Part shown: positions 34,533 to 47,768 of the stretch, piece by piece | How the letters are laid out: each line of letters opens with the position of its first letter | How positions within the stretch are numbered: position 1 is the stretch's first letter | From: Mangifera indica | Lineage: Eukaryota; Streptophyta; Magnoliopsida; Sapindales; Anacardiaceae | Assembly (NCBI RefSeq): GCF_011075055.1 | Contig: NC_058139.1 | Span: 14,405,584 to 14,469,583 of the forward strand | DNA length: 64,000 nucleotides | Direction: 5' to 3' | Notes under the pieces: model-generated | Database searches by the model: none | What the model saw: only the letters and a program-made list of their open reading frames with translations | Told to the model about the DNA's origin: nothing | Made by a program: the position numbers and the translations under genes

Positions 34533-37500
34533 TCAAAAGGGAATAACATATGGTAGGGCACAAACATCAGCTGACTCTATCCTCATCGCTTCTGCCCAAA
34601 CCTCTGGTGTCTCATCATCTCCAGGGCATATCACCTTGGGCTTCTGTGATTGGAAATCGCTGCAATGGATGAGCCACTCTAGGTCATGGTCCTTGGAGAA
34701 CTCTTCCCTCTTGGGAACCGATAGTATCTGGTTTAGATATTTGGTATCTGGATGAGGTGGCTTCAGGGATACCTCAGCGATTTGATCAGCTTGTTCAGTC
34801 ATAAATAAAGACTTCGCTGTTGAGACAGACAAAGGCCGAGATGAAATTGTACCATTTACCTTGTGTTCTTTATTATCTGTCTTACAATTATTGGCTGATC
34901 CTTGCCTATCTGAGGTAAACAATGCAGAAGTTTGGCCAGGTTGCAAAATTTTTCCATTCCTCGTCAATGGATGAGGAGATGAAATGGGCCTTGTCAACTT
35001 ATTGGTCTCCGTCGATGAATGGAGAGAAGAAGTGGGTCTTGGCAACTTATTAGGTCTGCTGTCATTAGCTGTAACAAACATAGAAATGGAAGCAGAAACT
35101 TAGTTAACATGAATCCTCAGTTTGAACCTACAAGAAAAAATGAGCAACAATTGTGACAACGTAATCTGCTAGTCAACCAATTCCACATTTTTAGCAAAAA
35201 CTGCTGAGATCATGTAGAAGATCTCCTCTTACCAAAAAAAAAAATGTAAAAGACCTCCCAACAGAATGGTACATCTGGAAACTAGACAAAAAGTTATTCC
35301 AATAACAAGACACTAGTATTTCATGCTTTTCTATCATTCAAGTGTGCACTGTTGAAGGGTTTAATAAATAGTAATAGGTTGCTGTGATATAACACAGTTT
35401 ATTTCATTATAGAACTCACCATGATAAAGTCCATTCGTGTCACAGTCCTTTCTTTTCCTAATATTTGCCTCACCAATAGTGTTCTTGTTACCATCATTGG
35501 GAAGAGGCAGAGTCCTTATATGTGTACCTAGAAGGTCATCTTTCTTCTTGTCTTTTAAAATATCTTTCCCTATGTTCTTATGTTCACTTTTCATCTCCAC
35601 TTTCTCCTCTTTTTTCTTCTCTTTATCCCTGTCTTTATCCTTCTCTTGGCTTTTTTTCTCCCTATGTTTATCCCTCCACTTGTCATCTTGTTCCTTTTGT
35701 TTGGCCATTTCTTTACCCTCAGTCTTGCTCTCAATCTCTCTCTCCAGTGGTCTGGACACACCTTTAGGTTTTGTTTGAACCACTCCAGAAAGACTCTGAA
35801 CCATGGTATGTCCACTAAGAATTGCATCATCTCTGACACCTTGCTCATCCATCTTTCTTTCATTACCACCTCTCTTATCCATCCTTTCCTTCCTAACACC
35901 CAAGCTAGGAGTAGCGTTAGCCACCAATCTAACAACTCCCTCATCCCTCTTTCGGTCTGTCCCAGTAAACTTCTCAACCAACTGATTCCCAGTTGCTCTG
36001 TCTTCATCTCTGACCCTCCTTCCCAGCTCCAGTATATATTTAGAATCCTTTGAATCCCCAGCCAAATTGCTGTTCTGATTGAGCTTCTCTCCACTATAAC
36101 CTGAAAATTGCCCAGTAACTTTCTTCTCACTGGAGATGCTGCTTGGATATCTGTTCGTTTCCTTGTCCTTCTGAATGAATTTCTCTCCATTGTTACCCTC
36201 AGATTTTGGAGGCAATTTTTTCTCATTGGAGGTTTTCCCTCCATCATGACCCTCTGATTTCCCTTGAAGTCTCTTCTCAACCAAGTTGCTAAATTTATCT
36301 TTATCTTTATCCCTGTCCTCTTTTTTCTCTCTGTGTTTTTCCGTTTTGTCTTTCTTTTCTCTGTGCTTTTCATCACTTCTATCTTTCTCCTTTTTTTCTT
36401 TGCTCTCTCTCTTCTCTTTATCCTTGTCCTTTTTATGCTTCTTCTCTCTCTGTTTCTCCTGCAAATTGAGAAAAATATTAAGATCATTCATTAAACTAAT
36501 GGAAACAGATACATATTTATGAAACAGATTAAAATCTATTAACATATCCAAGATTTCATAAAGTAAAATGATGAAAAACAGGACGGGGAAAAAGCAACAA
36601 AAGAGGAAAGGGAAAAGGAATAAGAAAAAAAAACAGAAGGGGTAGAGATTAAGGAAAGAGGCTGAGCATAAATTTTAGAAGGCAAAACTTCCATCATTCA
36701 AGGCTGCTTTCTAGATAAATACAAAGCCTGTTTATACACTAAAAAGGGCAAAGAACAATATAACAAGACAAAACTAATCCTGAGATAAAGATTATTCCTA
36801 AAATATTATTTCTTACACTTTTCCAAGAAAATTCTCATTGTTTCTTCATCATTGCGTTGTAATTTCTTCATTGTAAATCAATAAATAATTTTATGAAGAA
36901 GAAAAGTATCACACAAAGACCATTGACTAGAATAGATGTCAGACCCGCTACAAGCAACTAGGGACTGGCTGCACTTCTGTATCAGCACCATGCAGTTCCA
37001 AGACTATGACACATAACATCAGCAGTTGACAGAACATTCAAATAAAGATAGTTTAGCAGCAAGATTGTGAAAAAGGTTATGAGTTCAGCTTAATACCTAC
37101 TGTAGGTCCTTACCTATCTGTTTGAGCTTTTAGGTAAAGTAGAAATCAAAGTCAATCAGAGATGGTCTTGTGTTTCAAATTGCCTTACTGTTTCGAATTG
37201 CAAAAACTTGTGTTGTACGGTTGCATTTGAATTTTTTGTGATTGTATTCAATACACTTTCTAGCGCAGCATGTTAGAGCTTACGTTAATCTAATAAAATA
37301 ATATCCTATTGTTGAGCAACCTATCAACTTAAAGTTTTAGGTCAAAAGGTTACTCAACTAAAAGAAGCAATGTTCCCAGAAACAACACAGCCAACTGATG
37401 GAAGTACTACAAGGTAAGAGAAACTGAAACATGCAAACAAAAAATATTTTGGGATAAGGAAACTGTCTCGTCATTTAGCAAAATCCTTGGATTCACGCCA

Positions 37501-40500
37501 CTTTCTCTTCCAGTCAAAGGCTCATACATCCTTTTCTTTATTCTGTATATCCCAGCAAGCAGTACCTTTATGTGCAGTTCACCCATTCCTGTTCCAAGCT
37601 TTAAGTTCCATTCATTTACTCATGGTAAAGCCAACCCCCAATAATAGTAGTTGAGACAAAGGTTCCCAGGCTGAATGAAGTAAACTCAGTTTGGGCTGTC
37701 TTCCACTTAAAATTTCATTATTATTTTGGTTCTAAATAGATACTTTCGCAATTTTAACCCATGCTTCAACTTTTTATCCCAACATTAAGGAATCTCTTCA
37801 TGCATTAGTCAAGTTATTTAAGCACAGGGAAAGACAAGTACTTAACTATGACGTATTCTCTGACCCAGAGACATAGGCCCCCACCCAACACTGTTATTAC
37901 GGTATTTAGAAAAAAACGAATAAGCATGTCATCATGTCAAAAATTATTGACTTTCCCAAATTAATAAGAATGGAATATATTATCACACAGTATATCCATC
38001 ACATACCCTTTGCTATAAGAAAAGAAACTATGCAACTTTCATCTCCTTAGGAAACATTCCTTACAATGAACTGAAATAAACAATCATTTTTGAACTCCTT
38101 AGCATGTACCTTACTCATTGACAACACTCTTGTTTCATAAATAACTGATACAAACCAATCCAGACTGACTCTATGAAGCCTCATACTGTCTTATTGGGTT
38201 AACTATATAAAAACTATATTTCTACTCAATATTTCCATTGCTTGTTTGGAGTTGTTTGGTTGGTGATTGATGGAGACCAGTAGAATAGAATTAAGGGAGG
38301 AGAAGCCATCAAGGGGTGAATCCAGAAATATTTGAGAAGAAACAGATGAATTTGAGGGAAAACTAATAATAATCAATTCATCACAAAGCCTGAAACAATA
38401 ATAACTTAAACCTCTAATTATAGGTGGCCAACCCTTACACAAAACAAAGTACAAGTCTAAACTATCATTTGACAAAAGAACCCCTAACACAACAATATAA
38501 AATATGTAACTGGAAAAAAAGGAAAACAAGAAAACAATTGATAAATAAAATAGGAAAATAGAGTTAAATCCCTAAAATCTCTAACAATATTTGTATATAT
38601 GCATACAAATACACACAATATATAAAAAAATGTACAATACCCATGTCATCATTAACAACATACAAAGTAACCTAATTTATCTTTGCATTAAGAGTTTAAT
38701 CAAATAAAGGGATAGAAAATCAAGAAGATATATTATTGTACTTAAGAAACAAACCACAACATGGTTCCCTTTTGCTGTCACAGACATGTACATCAGTACT
38801 GATGACACAACATACATTCATTAACATTCACATACATCTAAATTGATATTCCAATGAACAGGAACATATTTAAATTGTAAAATCTAAGTACTTGGTAAAA
38901 CTTCATATTGATCAATGGTAGCATTACAACTATTAATGACGCTTTGCAGTTCCACGCAAAGGAACTTCTAATAGAATGCAATGCATTAAATATAGATTTT
39001 TCAAAATTCCTGTGACAGTACACAATTTGCAGATGCTTAAAGGAAAATCAGCAAAGAAAGGAGATTACTCACATTCTAACAACCATAATTATCAAAAACA
39101 AAATTCAAAAGAAAAGAAAATTTGAAAAAGAAGTGCAAGAATGTGCTTTGATGAAAAACCATAGGAAGTATTTGTTGTAAGTATCTCACACAGTGACAGA
39201 AGGCAGTAAATACAAGAATTATTAACACAAAAGAAAAAGGAAATTTGATGGGAAACCAATGACATTATGTATAAGCAGAAGAGGAATAAGATCAAGAATA
39301 GAGAAATTGAAAGAAAATAGAGAGAATGAAGATGGATAAATTAGATTTTTATTTCATCAGTGACCGTTTTACTTTCATATCGGATTAAGGTTGTTCATTT
39401 AGGGCTGCAGAAAGTCCGTGTCTTTTACTCTCAAGGATTATGTTGTTTGGTATATTTTTCTGCAATTAGGGTTTTGATGCAAAAACAGTAACAAATCAGA
39501 TAAAGAAAGAGAAATAGGGGAAAAAAATAGAGAACAAAGAATGATAAACTAGAAAAGAAGGCGAGAAAATAATCCATAAGAAGAAAACCAGTAATCAAAT
39601 TTATTAAATCTAGTATGTCAACAACAATAATAAGAAACCTTCATTTATAGGCTGATAGAAATCTAATCCTAATCAATGACAAAATAAAGTCTTATAAGTG
39701 GCAAACAAAATTAATTCTAGAAATACTAATCCTACAAACCATCCTATTCTTCTGACATCATATATGCTTCAAATTAGTAGACAAAAGAGGCCTATATCTC
39801 CTCACTAGTACTTTATTAGTAAAAATGAGGTTAATAGCTTAGACCATACATTCTTGCAATGCCCTATAGACTGGAAGCTACTGATAATCTTATTTAAGCC
39901 TCTAGCCTCTATTCAATTGTTTCTTTTTTCATGTGATTCAACATTCTCAGATAATATGCCCAGCCTTTCAAAGTGACAGATAAGCTAAAGTTTGATGGGT
40001 TATTACAGCTATCTTTTGGATCGTCTGAATAGAGGATATTGAATTCAGATGGAGCAATGATAAGCTTTGGTTTCTAAGTCAAATTTGAATACATGAGTGG
40101 TTTTTCCTCTTTATTCTCAATAACTGGGAGGCAATGGTGGCTTCTTAAAGGGGAGTCTAAGTCTTACAGTCCATTCACTATTGTTTTCTTTTTCATTTTT
40201 CTATTTTTATTATTTGGTTTATATTGGAAAATGCATAGTAATTTGTTCACTTACCATTGCCATCTTTAAAATAGAAAACAGGAGAAAGAGTATACAATGT
40301 ATAAATTAAAAAGAAAAAATCATATGAATCGTCTATTATACATTTTCATTCACTATATTTCATATTTATATGGAAAATGAGAACAAATACATTTATACAG
40401 TTTTCCAAAAATGATAATGGACGCATTTCAAATTTTTAGAACAGAAAATCAAACTAGTTATTTTCCTTTTCAAACACCAAAAACAAAACTCAAAGCCACC

Positions 40501-43500
40501 TTAGTGTTTTTGTTGATTTCAAGGATCTTTTAAAGTGTCCTAAACTTTATATTTTTTACTTTTTCTTTTTCTAGTTGTCACAATCCATGCATTGCTTTGA
40601 TCAATATAAGTTCTCAAGGATTTCTAATTCTAAACGGAAGAGGAAGAGGAATCTGACTTCCTCTTGGTGACATTGAAAGACTTGTCATACATGTCAAAAA
40701 AGTGGCCCCCAATAACCTAACTCTGCCCAAAATTTTTTGATTGATATATACATTTAAAAACAAAGAACTCTCAAGCAGTACCACTTTACTGAAATTTTGA
40801 ACTCTTTTGTGAAGAATAGCAATAGTCTTTCACCTCTAATCATTGAATCAAAGTTTTGCAAAGAAGTTTTTCCTTATAGAGCTCAAGAGGAGCCAGCTTT
40901 CATAGTAGGGTGTTTAGTTTTGATTGTTAGGGTGCATTTGGTTTATGGATTTAAAGATTACTCTAACAATTTTTTTAATTTATAACATTACTTTAATTGA
41001 TTTGTCAGGTAATAAAAGATTTCAGTAATCTTCTATTACTAATAGTGATGTAGTAGGTAATAGAAAATATAATCTGATTACCATTTTTATAACACCCACA
41101 AGTAAGCCTCAAAGGTTAAATAGTCTTTATTAAATGTGATTTCTAAGTCAAAGTCCAAATTTTGGGAGACACACGGTCATGTACAGAGAGGCCCGTGTGT
41201 GTTGAATGCGGATTCAGTTTTTATAAAAGGAATGATTGTTGGGTTTTAGGGATTTTGATCCCTAACCAAATGAGCGCACCATCTTAAAAGAGAGAGAGAG
41301 TTCAACTGATCTCCTAGCTTTCCGTTAGCAACTTTTGACGGCCCTTTCTAGTGACATGGTGAAAGAAAAAGAAGAGAAAAGGAGCCTCCCTTGGGACTAA
41401 TTGCAGCGGCAACATCCCGAGGTAAGTAGGTTTAACCTATTTCTGTTTTAACATGACTTGTGATGGAAGAGATGTTTTGTTGTGAGTTTACATGAGGAAT
41501 AAGATATTAGGATGATGATCAGATGATTGACTGCAATATGTTTTGAGTATATTGATGATTAGCATGACAAACATTATCCATGAGTCTTCTTCCTTATTTT
41601 GTTGTTGCATGGAGCTGAGACAACTGACTATTAACCTTTTAAAGATGAAGGGAAGAATATAGTTTACTGGTGTGCTCATTACTAATTATGTAATTGGATG
41701 ATAAGAATGGTATGATGATTGTTGTTGCAAAGTTTTTGATTTTAAAGCCTTGATTATGTGCAATTTTTATGACTGTGCTTATGTGTTTATTGTGAGTGAA
41801 TACACGCACGAATTTAGACATGAAGCCAAGATAACAAAATGTTAGATTGTTGGTAGAACAGGGAGTTTTTGGATGGATTGAATTAGGTTATAGATCGGAC
41901 ATTTTCTACATTCTAAACACAACACACAGTCATGTGGTATAAGACACACAACTATGTGGGCATGGCCCAAAATGCAATTGAAGTTTTTCTCACGACGATG
42001 AGACCCTGTAGACCAATTAGCGGTCAACTAGGACACATAGACTTCTCGTATATAGCCTTAGCACGACCAAGAGTAAGGGAGAAATGGCCAAAATACCCCT
42101 ATGAAGTGACACAATTGAGATGAGTTTAAAGAAAGTAGACAAAATAAATATTTGAAGGAGCACATACCTGTGTTAGTCAGGATACACGCCCGGATATCTG
42201 TAAATAGTAGCACATAAGGAGAAGCCATAGGGAGGTGGTCGTGTGTGAGTAAAGTAAAGAGACACACCCTTGTGTGTTGAGTTATACACACCTATGCAAT
42301 TAGGGCAGAAAAAAGAAAAAAGTAAGGGAACTACGCTAAAAATTTAAGGGTTGTCTTGAGTGATAGGGAAAAGGACTATTTCCCACCCATGTTCTAGGCC
42401 TATCTCAAACTCATACCCACAGGAGATGAAAGTCCAGTTTTCCCACCTATGACCAAACTGCCGTCCAATTTCTCAATTAGGGGCAGGGGTAAAATCGACA
42501 TTTTACTGTTTAAAACCTTAAAACTTTAAAATTTCACCATTTCCCCCCTCCAGGTTTTAAAAACTGTAACTAAACCCATCCTCAAAGTTTAAAAAGTTTA
42601 GATTTCACCCCTAGGGTTTGCTTCCTTCTCCGGCCACCACCGATGGCCGACGCATTCTACTAATCTCGCATCTCCGACTACAAAGGACGACCCTTCGTCG
42701 CCCAGATCTAGACGACGAAGCGTCGTCCAGATCTAGAAGAGCAAACGAAGGACGACGCTTCGTCGTCCTTCGTCGTCCTTCGTCATCGCGTCAGGACGAC
42801 TCGACGAGGGACGAAGGACGACGAAGAGACCTCTTCGTCGCACGGTGGTGCGACGAAGAGATCTCTGTCTCTTCGTCGCATCGTGCGACGAAGAGATCTT
42901 CGTCTCTTCGTCGCACGGTGGTGTGACGAAGAGATCTCCGTCTCTTCGTCGTATCGTGCGACGAGGAGATGAAGATCTCTTCGTCACACCACTGCCGTCG
43001 CACTAGGAGAAGGAGGGACCGGTGACGACGCCGGAGACAACGTCAAAAGATGAAATTGAAGAATAGGGGTGAAACTGCTATTTTTGAAAATTATGGGGGA
43101 TGGCTGGGTTTTGAAAAATATGGAAACCCTAGGTTTGGGGGTGAAAATGTTAGTTTTCAAAGTTTAAAAACTTTGGTTAAAGATGAAATGTTAGTTTCTA
43201 AAACCTAAGGGAGGTGAAAGGTAATAAACTTTATAACTTTTTAATATAAACAGTAAAATATCGATTTTGCCCCTGTCCCTAACTAAAAAATTGGACAACA
43301 GTTTGGTCATGGGTGGGAAAACTGGATTTTCATCTCCCGTGGGTATGAGTTTGAGATAGGCCTAAAACATGGGTGGGAAATAGTCCTTTCCCTGAGTGAT
43401 AATACAAACATCCAGGGTACGCAATAGTAACCTACGTGTCTAAGAGCTAATTCATAAATGGCACAAGATACATTTTTAGATGGAAGCGAGAGCAAGCCAG

Positions 43501-45955
43501 AGTTAGTCAAGGCTCGAGATGCATGCATGCTATACAACATTGGATCGTTACGAGGGGGTGCCATGAGTACACATTCCCTACACCGCCCGTAATAGGGTAC
43601 TTGCTCGTAGTACAACCCAGTTGAGATATAGTTTTGGTGTAATAGGACAAAGAGATAGTTCACATAGCCAAGGTGTCAAATCCATGCATTCAATCCAAAC
43701 CGATCGACCTAATATACAGTTACAGTGCAACTTTCAAATTCAGATGCTTTTACCAAGTTTAGCATGGTCATATCAAATAGGAATCCGAAGGAGTGATTCC
43801 TTAGTGATCGAACGGGACATAATTCAATCCAAAAGTTATAATATATAGCCTAAACAATCCCTAGGGTATACTAAGAGCACAAAGACAGAATATAGAACCC
43901 ATCATCATCCATAAAGGAGTTCGATGCTGACTCCGAATGACAAAGATAGTAATGATCGAGACTAAGGGCATTTGGACGAGTTTTAGTAAAAATTGTTAGT
44001 AAAGTATCCTATTTACTAAGAGTTTTAGCACTCACTCTCCTATTTTCACATATGCAAGTACTAGTGATCGTGATGATTGCGGAACAAGTAGCAATCTACA
44101 GGCATAAAGCAATGAGGGCAATTCTATCTTTTTTAGCTTTTATTTTATTTAGATTTCATTTATGTATCAAACTACACTTTCTATATTTTCAACTTAAATT
44201 TCCATATTTTATCATCTTTTGTACACTTCCAATTTGGTTTTGACAAAGGCATTTTAGTAATTTTACAAAGTTTAATGCATGAGGTTTTATTTAAATGCTT
44301 TGAGTTTATTATATGTTTTATATTAAATGCATACTCAAAATAGACAATTTGATGATGTCTCCCTCTGGAAGACAGTACTTCTGAAGGAGGGTATTACAAC
44401 TTTCACCTTAAATATTAAAAGATTACTAAAGTAATTTTGATTTTATTATAATTATATCCTAGTCAATTTTTTACAACAAAAATACTTTTATTCTCAATTA
44501 ATATAACAAGTAACATAAAAATTAATTTAAATGATCATACTCAAGGATATTTAAATAAAATAGTGTCTTAATATTTTTTTATTACATCTAACTAAATGCC
44601 AAAATTATTTATACATACCAATTTTTATCAATTATAGTAATAGTTTATACTTAGTAATATTCTAGAAAAACTATCTTTGTGGTAATATTTCATTTTTTAT
44701 AATAAAACATTACATGAACCAAGCGCAACCTTAATGTAAGGAATCTATACATTAAAACTATATTCTATTCTACTTTCTAAAACAACATTAACTTTTTCCA
44801 ACCGAAAAAAGAAAAAAAGATATAGCTATTCCAAGGTTCTAAATGCAACAGTCCCAAAGCATCTTATATTTCAAATTTAAATTAAATTTTCGTTTTTCTC
44901 ATCCTTCATGTTTCTTGCTTCCTACAACTGATCATGCATCTAAATTGTCCAAGGCTATTATGAAAAACATAATAACTAAGAATTAGATGATACTAGACTA
45001 GGGTCATCAGTAAAAGTAGCCTATTCTGTGATGTAGATAGCAACCATGTGGGATCTTCAATTAACTCTGAAATACACTCACATAATTTTTATTTTCACAG
45101 AATTCAGGCACTCCACTAGTTACAGAAACATTACTTCAGTAAGGAATAAGAAGATAAATGCATCTCAAGAGAAAATGTCACATGAATTATGTTTTCCATT
45201 CATAAACAGAAAGATATCAATGCTACTTTTTCATCTTTTTCATATTAAAGATTCCTTAAATATTGCATTTCATAGTGCATAATACAGAAAACTAAACAAT
45301 TGTAGTTTCAAAATTTAATGATGAGATAAATTATCAGATCTCTTGAGGGTAATAGCTAAACAGATCAAGGTTTCAATAACTAGGTCATCAATCAATTATG
45401 AAAGCTTAACTCTGACCAACTAAATCAGGTAACAAGAACATTAATCCCATTTCAGCTTGTTGATATCTATAATAGTGGAAACAGCTCAGCTGAACTCTTA
45501 CTCCTAGACAGAAAAATCAAGTACAAACGAATTTTCCCAAGGAGATAATCAACCAATTTAATAAACTGTCTATGTTCTTGATTAGAAAAAAGTGAAAATT
45601 CTTATACAGTGTTTAGATGCATAAAGCTATCTAATGACAATTCAACTAACAAAAGGTAACAGAAACTTTAAGATATATCGAATAGAGCCACTCTCAGTTG
45701 AATTAAAGTGACAATTAAATTATTTCAGTGACCCAATTGATTGCCATACCAATTATATAAGTAACAACTAATCCAGCCATCCAATGAAAGCAAAACTTGC
45801 ATCATCTTTAATATCAAATTAATTGTCACATCAATAATAAATTTTCATTGCATTAAATATGAGAAAAGCAAATTAACCTTTTTTAGTAAGTCTAGATCGT
45901 CATTCCTAGCCTTCTTTTCATATCCTGGTGGTGGGAACGGAAAGCAACGCGACAT
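34533..45955 (-). CDS. Lysine/glutamate-rich disordered protein, eudicot family often labelled 'myb-like protein X' (three coding exons)
   Basis: Coding exons on the minus strand are 45955-45878, 36458-35420 and 35068-34533. They sum to 1,653 nt, or 550 residues plus stop, with GT-AG introns of 9,419 and 351 bp that keep the frame. Exon 1 encodes MSRCFPFPPPGYEKKARNDD then LDLLKK, a conserved start of this family. Residues 27-110 and about 250-345 are K/E/R/D repeats (KEKREKKHKK-like), predicted charged helix or disorder with likely nuclear-localisation sequences. The final 75 residues are conserved and structured-looking (PPHPDTKYLNQILSVP, then EVWAEAMRIESADVCALPYV). The function is unknown to me; no catalytic or DNA-binding domain is visible despite the common database label. 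The first intron carries a three-level transposon nest. An alternative antisense frame of 298 residues in exon 2 is a shadow of the repeat. Confidence 0.85.
36459..40929 (-). other. 3' half of the gene's giant first intron
   Basis: Noncoding AT-rich intron sequence. The acceptor is ATTTGCAG before GAGAAACA at 36458. No exon, RNA gene or complete transposon was recognised here. Short frames at 38203-39295 and 40797-40985 are not supported. Confidence 0.55.
42366..43392. mobile_element. MULE-4: Mutator-like element (1,027 bp) with hairpin-rich CG core
   Basis: The termini are GGGAAAAGGACTATTTCCCA and the reverse complement with one base fewer. The perfect 9-bp duplication TGAGTGATA lies at 42357-42365 and 43393-43401. 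The inverted arms extend about 180-250 bases (TAGGCCTATCTCAAACTCAT on both sides). The core (42620-43030) is CG-rich with TTCGTC/GACGAA repeats. It belongs to the same broad family as MULE-1 to -3, since the terminal AAGGACTATTTCCCACCC is shared. Three overlapping open frames in the core are R/S-rich products of the repeat, not genes. Confidence 0.9.
42831..42968. repeat. Array of consecutive hairpins in the MULE-4 core
   Basis: Four near-perfect palindromes follow each other. The first runs 42831-42860 (CTCTTCGTCGCAC, loop GGTG, GTGCGACGAAGAG), the second about 42868-42893 around GCATCGTGC, the third about 42903-42933, and the fourth about 42941-42966. All stems are variants of CTCTTCGTCG(C/T)A. 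Confidence 0.85.
44734..45877 (-). other. 5' part of the giant first intron
   Basis: Noncoding sequence between the MITE and exon 1. The donor is AAG|GTTAAT at 45878/45877. The frame at 45046-45282 has no supporting features. Confidence 0.55.
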
Positions 45956-47400
45956 TGCACAAAATCCCAGAATATAGAACACAACCGCCTTCCACAAACA
46001 AAATTGCCTGAATTATTTTCCAATAGCAAAGTTCCGAAGGAACGGACCAGTAACTATGCTCCTGTCCATACACCATGTCCCCGCATTCATTTCCAGCTTC
46101 AATATTCCTCCATGAGCTTCCAAGTCACTCCAACAACTTTGGATATCAAATCTGACCAACCTTTAGCCACCTCCACTTCAAACTTATAGACAAATCATGT
46201 CAATTTCACAGATAAATAATTCAAGAAGTAAATGCCAACTGCTGCAGCTACTTATCCAAGCCTAATAACAACTACACTAGCTCAAGAACACACAGCTATA
46301 ACGATAACAATAGCTCAAAATATGCTCTTTGGTCTTCAAATTAGCTCCAACTATGTCAATCCAAATGGTTTCTTGAGAAATAAAAAGAGTCCACCACAGT
46401 CTAATCTTCTATATTGCCTTCTGGGAGAATAAAGAACCATCACCTCCTCGCTATAATAAAAAAATAACACCAAATTCATTCACTAATGGAGATCACCACA
46501 CAAAATATTATCAAAATCCACCCTTTCATTGAAACAACAGCTAAAACTCTCCCAATTGATTGCTGTCTACAAAACAATACTATATATGCAATCTTCTTCC
46601 ATGACCAAACCAACACTGTTCGATCACCATGATTCTAGGCATTTTCAGAGCTCAAAAACTCAATCACACAACAGTCAAATCCAGAACTCCAAGTTCTCAA
46701 AAGATCCCAACTCATCCCCATTCTATCTGATCCCACACTCAGTCTCCACAACGCCCAAACCCTAATCACTCCCAAATTGACCCAAATGGAAGAAGTCCCT
46801 CACTTTGATGAAATGAAACCCTAGAAATTCAGCAAAAAAAGAGAATTACTAAGCACATATTCAGCACCCGATCAAACGTTAAAAAAAATAATAATAAAGA
46901 ATCATGTTCCAGTCGAAAAATTAGTGGGACAATTCATAACTATAAAAAGAAGACAGAATTGAAAAGAAAAATTAAAAGCTTTAAAGAAGTTTGAAAAAAA
47001 AAAAAAACGAAGGAATAAAACCTTTTTTCATCATCTAAGAGTAAATGGGCATAAATCAATAGGTTAAAAAACTAAAAAAGGTCGGATTTGAAAGGTTAAG
47101 ACGGGCGAAGCAATTAGAAGGGAACTTAAGTGAGAAAAAAGAGTTGGAAAAATTAGAAAGTGAGATTACCTTGTCCGCTACAAAAAGGGTATTGTAGAAG
47201 GACAAGATCTCCCCCAATTAAAGAAGGATTTGTGAGATTGTATTTGTTTGATTTTTGTTTTCGTTTTGTTTTGTTCGTGTTTATGTTTCAGAGAGAGAAA
47301 CGTAAAGAAAAGAGAAAGAGAGAGCGAGAGCCCTCGGTTTGTGAGTGAGTTTCTTTCCAATGTTCGGAAATTACACGCGAGATTGAGAGAAGATGATAAC
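45956..47400 (-). other. 5' UTR exons and leader intron of the K/E-rich gene (inferred)
   Basis: Upstream of the ATG at 45955 the minus strand has a plausible acceptor (AAATAATTCAG|GCAATTTT, exon starting about 46007). At 47171 there is a plausible donor (GGACAAG|GTAATC), implying a leader intron of about 1.16 kb. The presumed first noncoding exon (about 47171-47400) has a pyrimidine-rich CTCTCTC leader on the minus strand near 47290-47335, typical of plant 5' UTRs. Frames at 46004-46765 and 47160-47487 are not credible genes. Confidence 0.5.
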
Positions 47401-47722
47401 GCCACCCACGGGCACTTTAAAAGAGTTTATATCATTTATATATTTATATATAATTATATAATTAGAGAATATTTTATTTTAACTTAAAATCATTTTATCA
47501 TATAATAATACATATAAATATATAATTATTTAATATATATAAAATAGATATATAAATTTTAAAAACACATAAAATAGATATATATAGTTTTATTATTATA
47601 ATTTATATCAATTTTGAGTGATAATATGTGTAAACATGTGTAAGTATGAATAAAATTATACATTAATATATAATTTAAATACATAAATAATATATTATTA
47701 TTTGATTATATTATTTATATAC

Positions 47723-47768
<46 letters not shown>

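Larger units (their letters stand above)
41088..44398 (+). mobile_element. Gypsy solo LTR inside the MITE (about 2.3 kb without its own insertion)
   Basis: It starts TATAACACCCACAAGTAAGC at 41088 (the terminal TG has become TA) and ends GGAGGGTATTACA at 44398. Flanking pentamers ATTTT and ACTTT match four of five. The start is closely similar to the gypsy LTRs at 52853 and 57559. No primer site, coding region or second LTR is present. MULE-4 lies within it at 42366-43392. The frames at 41488-42291 and 43307-44243 are noncoding LTR sequence. Confidence 0.8.
40930..44730. mobile_element. Tourist-like MITE (PIF/Harbinger type, about 485 bp net) split by an LTR
   Basis: The left terminus is GGGTGCATTTGGTTTATG at 40930 and the right terminus ends CATGAACCAAGCGCAACC at 44730. 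They are imperfect inverted repeats. The 3-bp duplication TTA lies at 40927-40929 and 44731-44733, the PIF/Harbinger signature. The element is interrupted at 41088-44398 by a gypsy solo LTR. Without it the MITE is 158 + 327 bp. It encodes nothing. Confidence 0.8.

Noticed and set aside
35591..36487. A 298-residue minus-strand frame in exon 2 of the K/E-rich gene
   Set aside because: It is the shifted reading of the same AAG/GAG-rich sequence. The other frame joins exons 1 and 3 and has conserved ends.
35437..36522. Several plus-strand frames rich in Ser, Phe and Leu
   Set aside because: They are complements of the lysine/glutamate codon repeats and have no start context or domain.
42618..43003. 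Three overlapping Arg/Ser-rich frames in the MULE-4 core
   Set aside because: Frames on both strands are open because the TTCGTC/GACGAA repeat lacks stops. The products are simple repeats, not a captured gene I can recognise.
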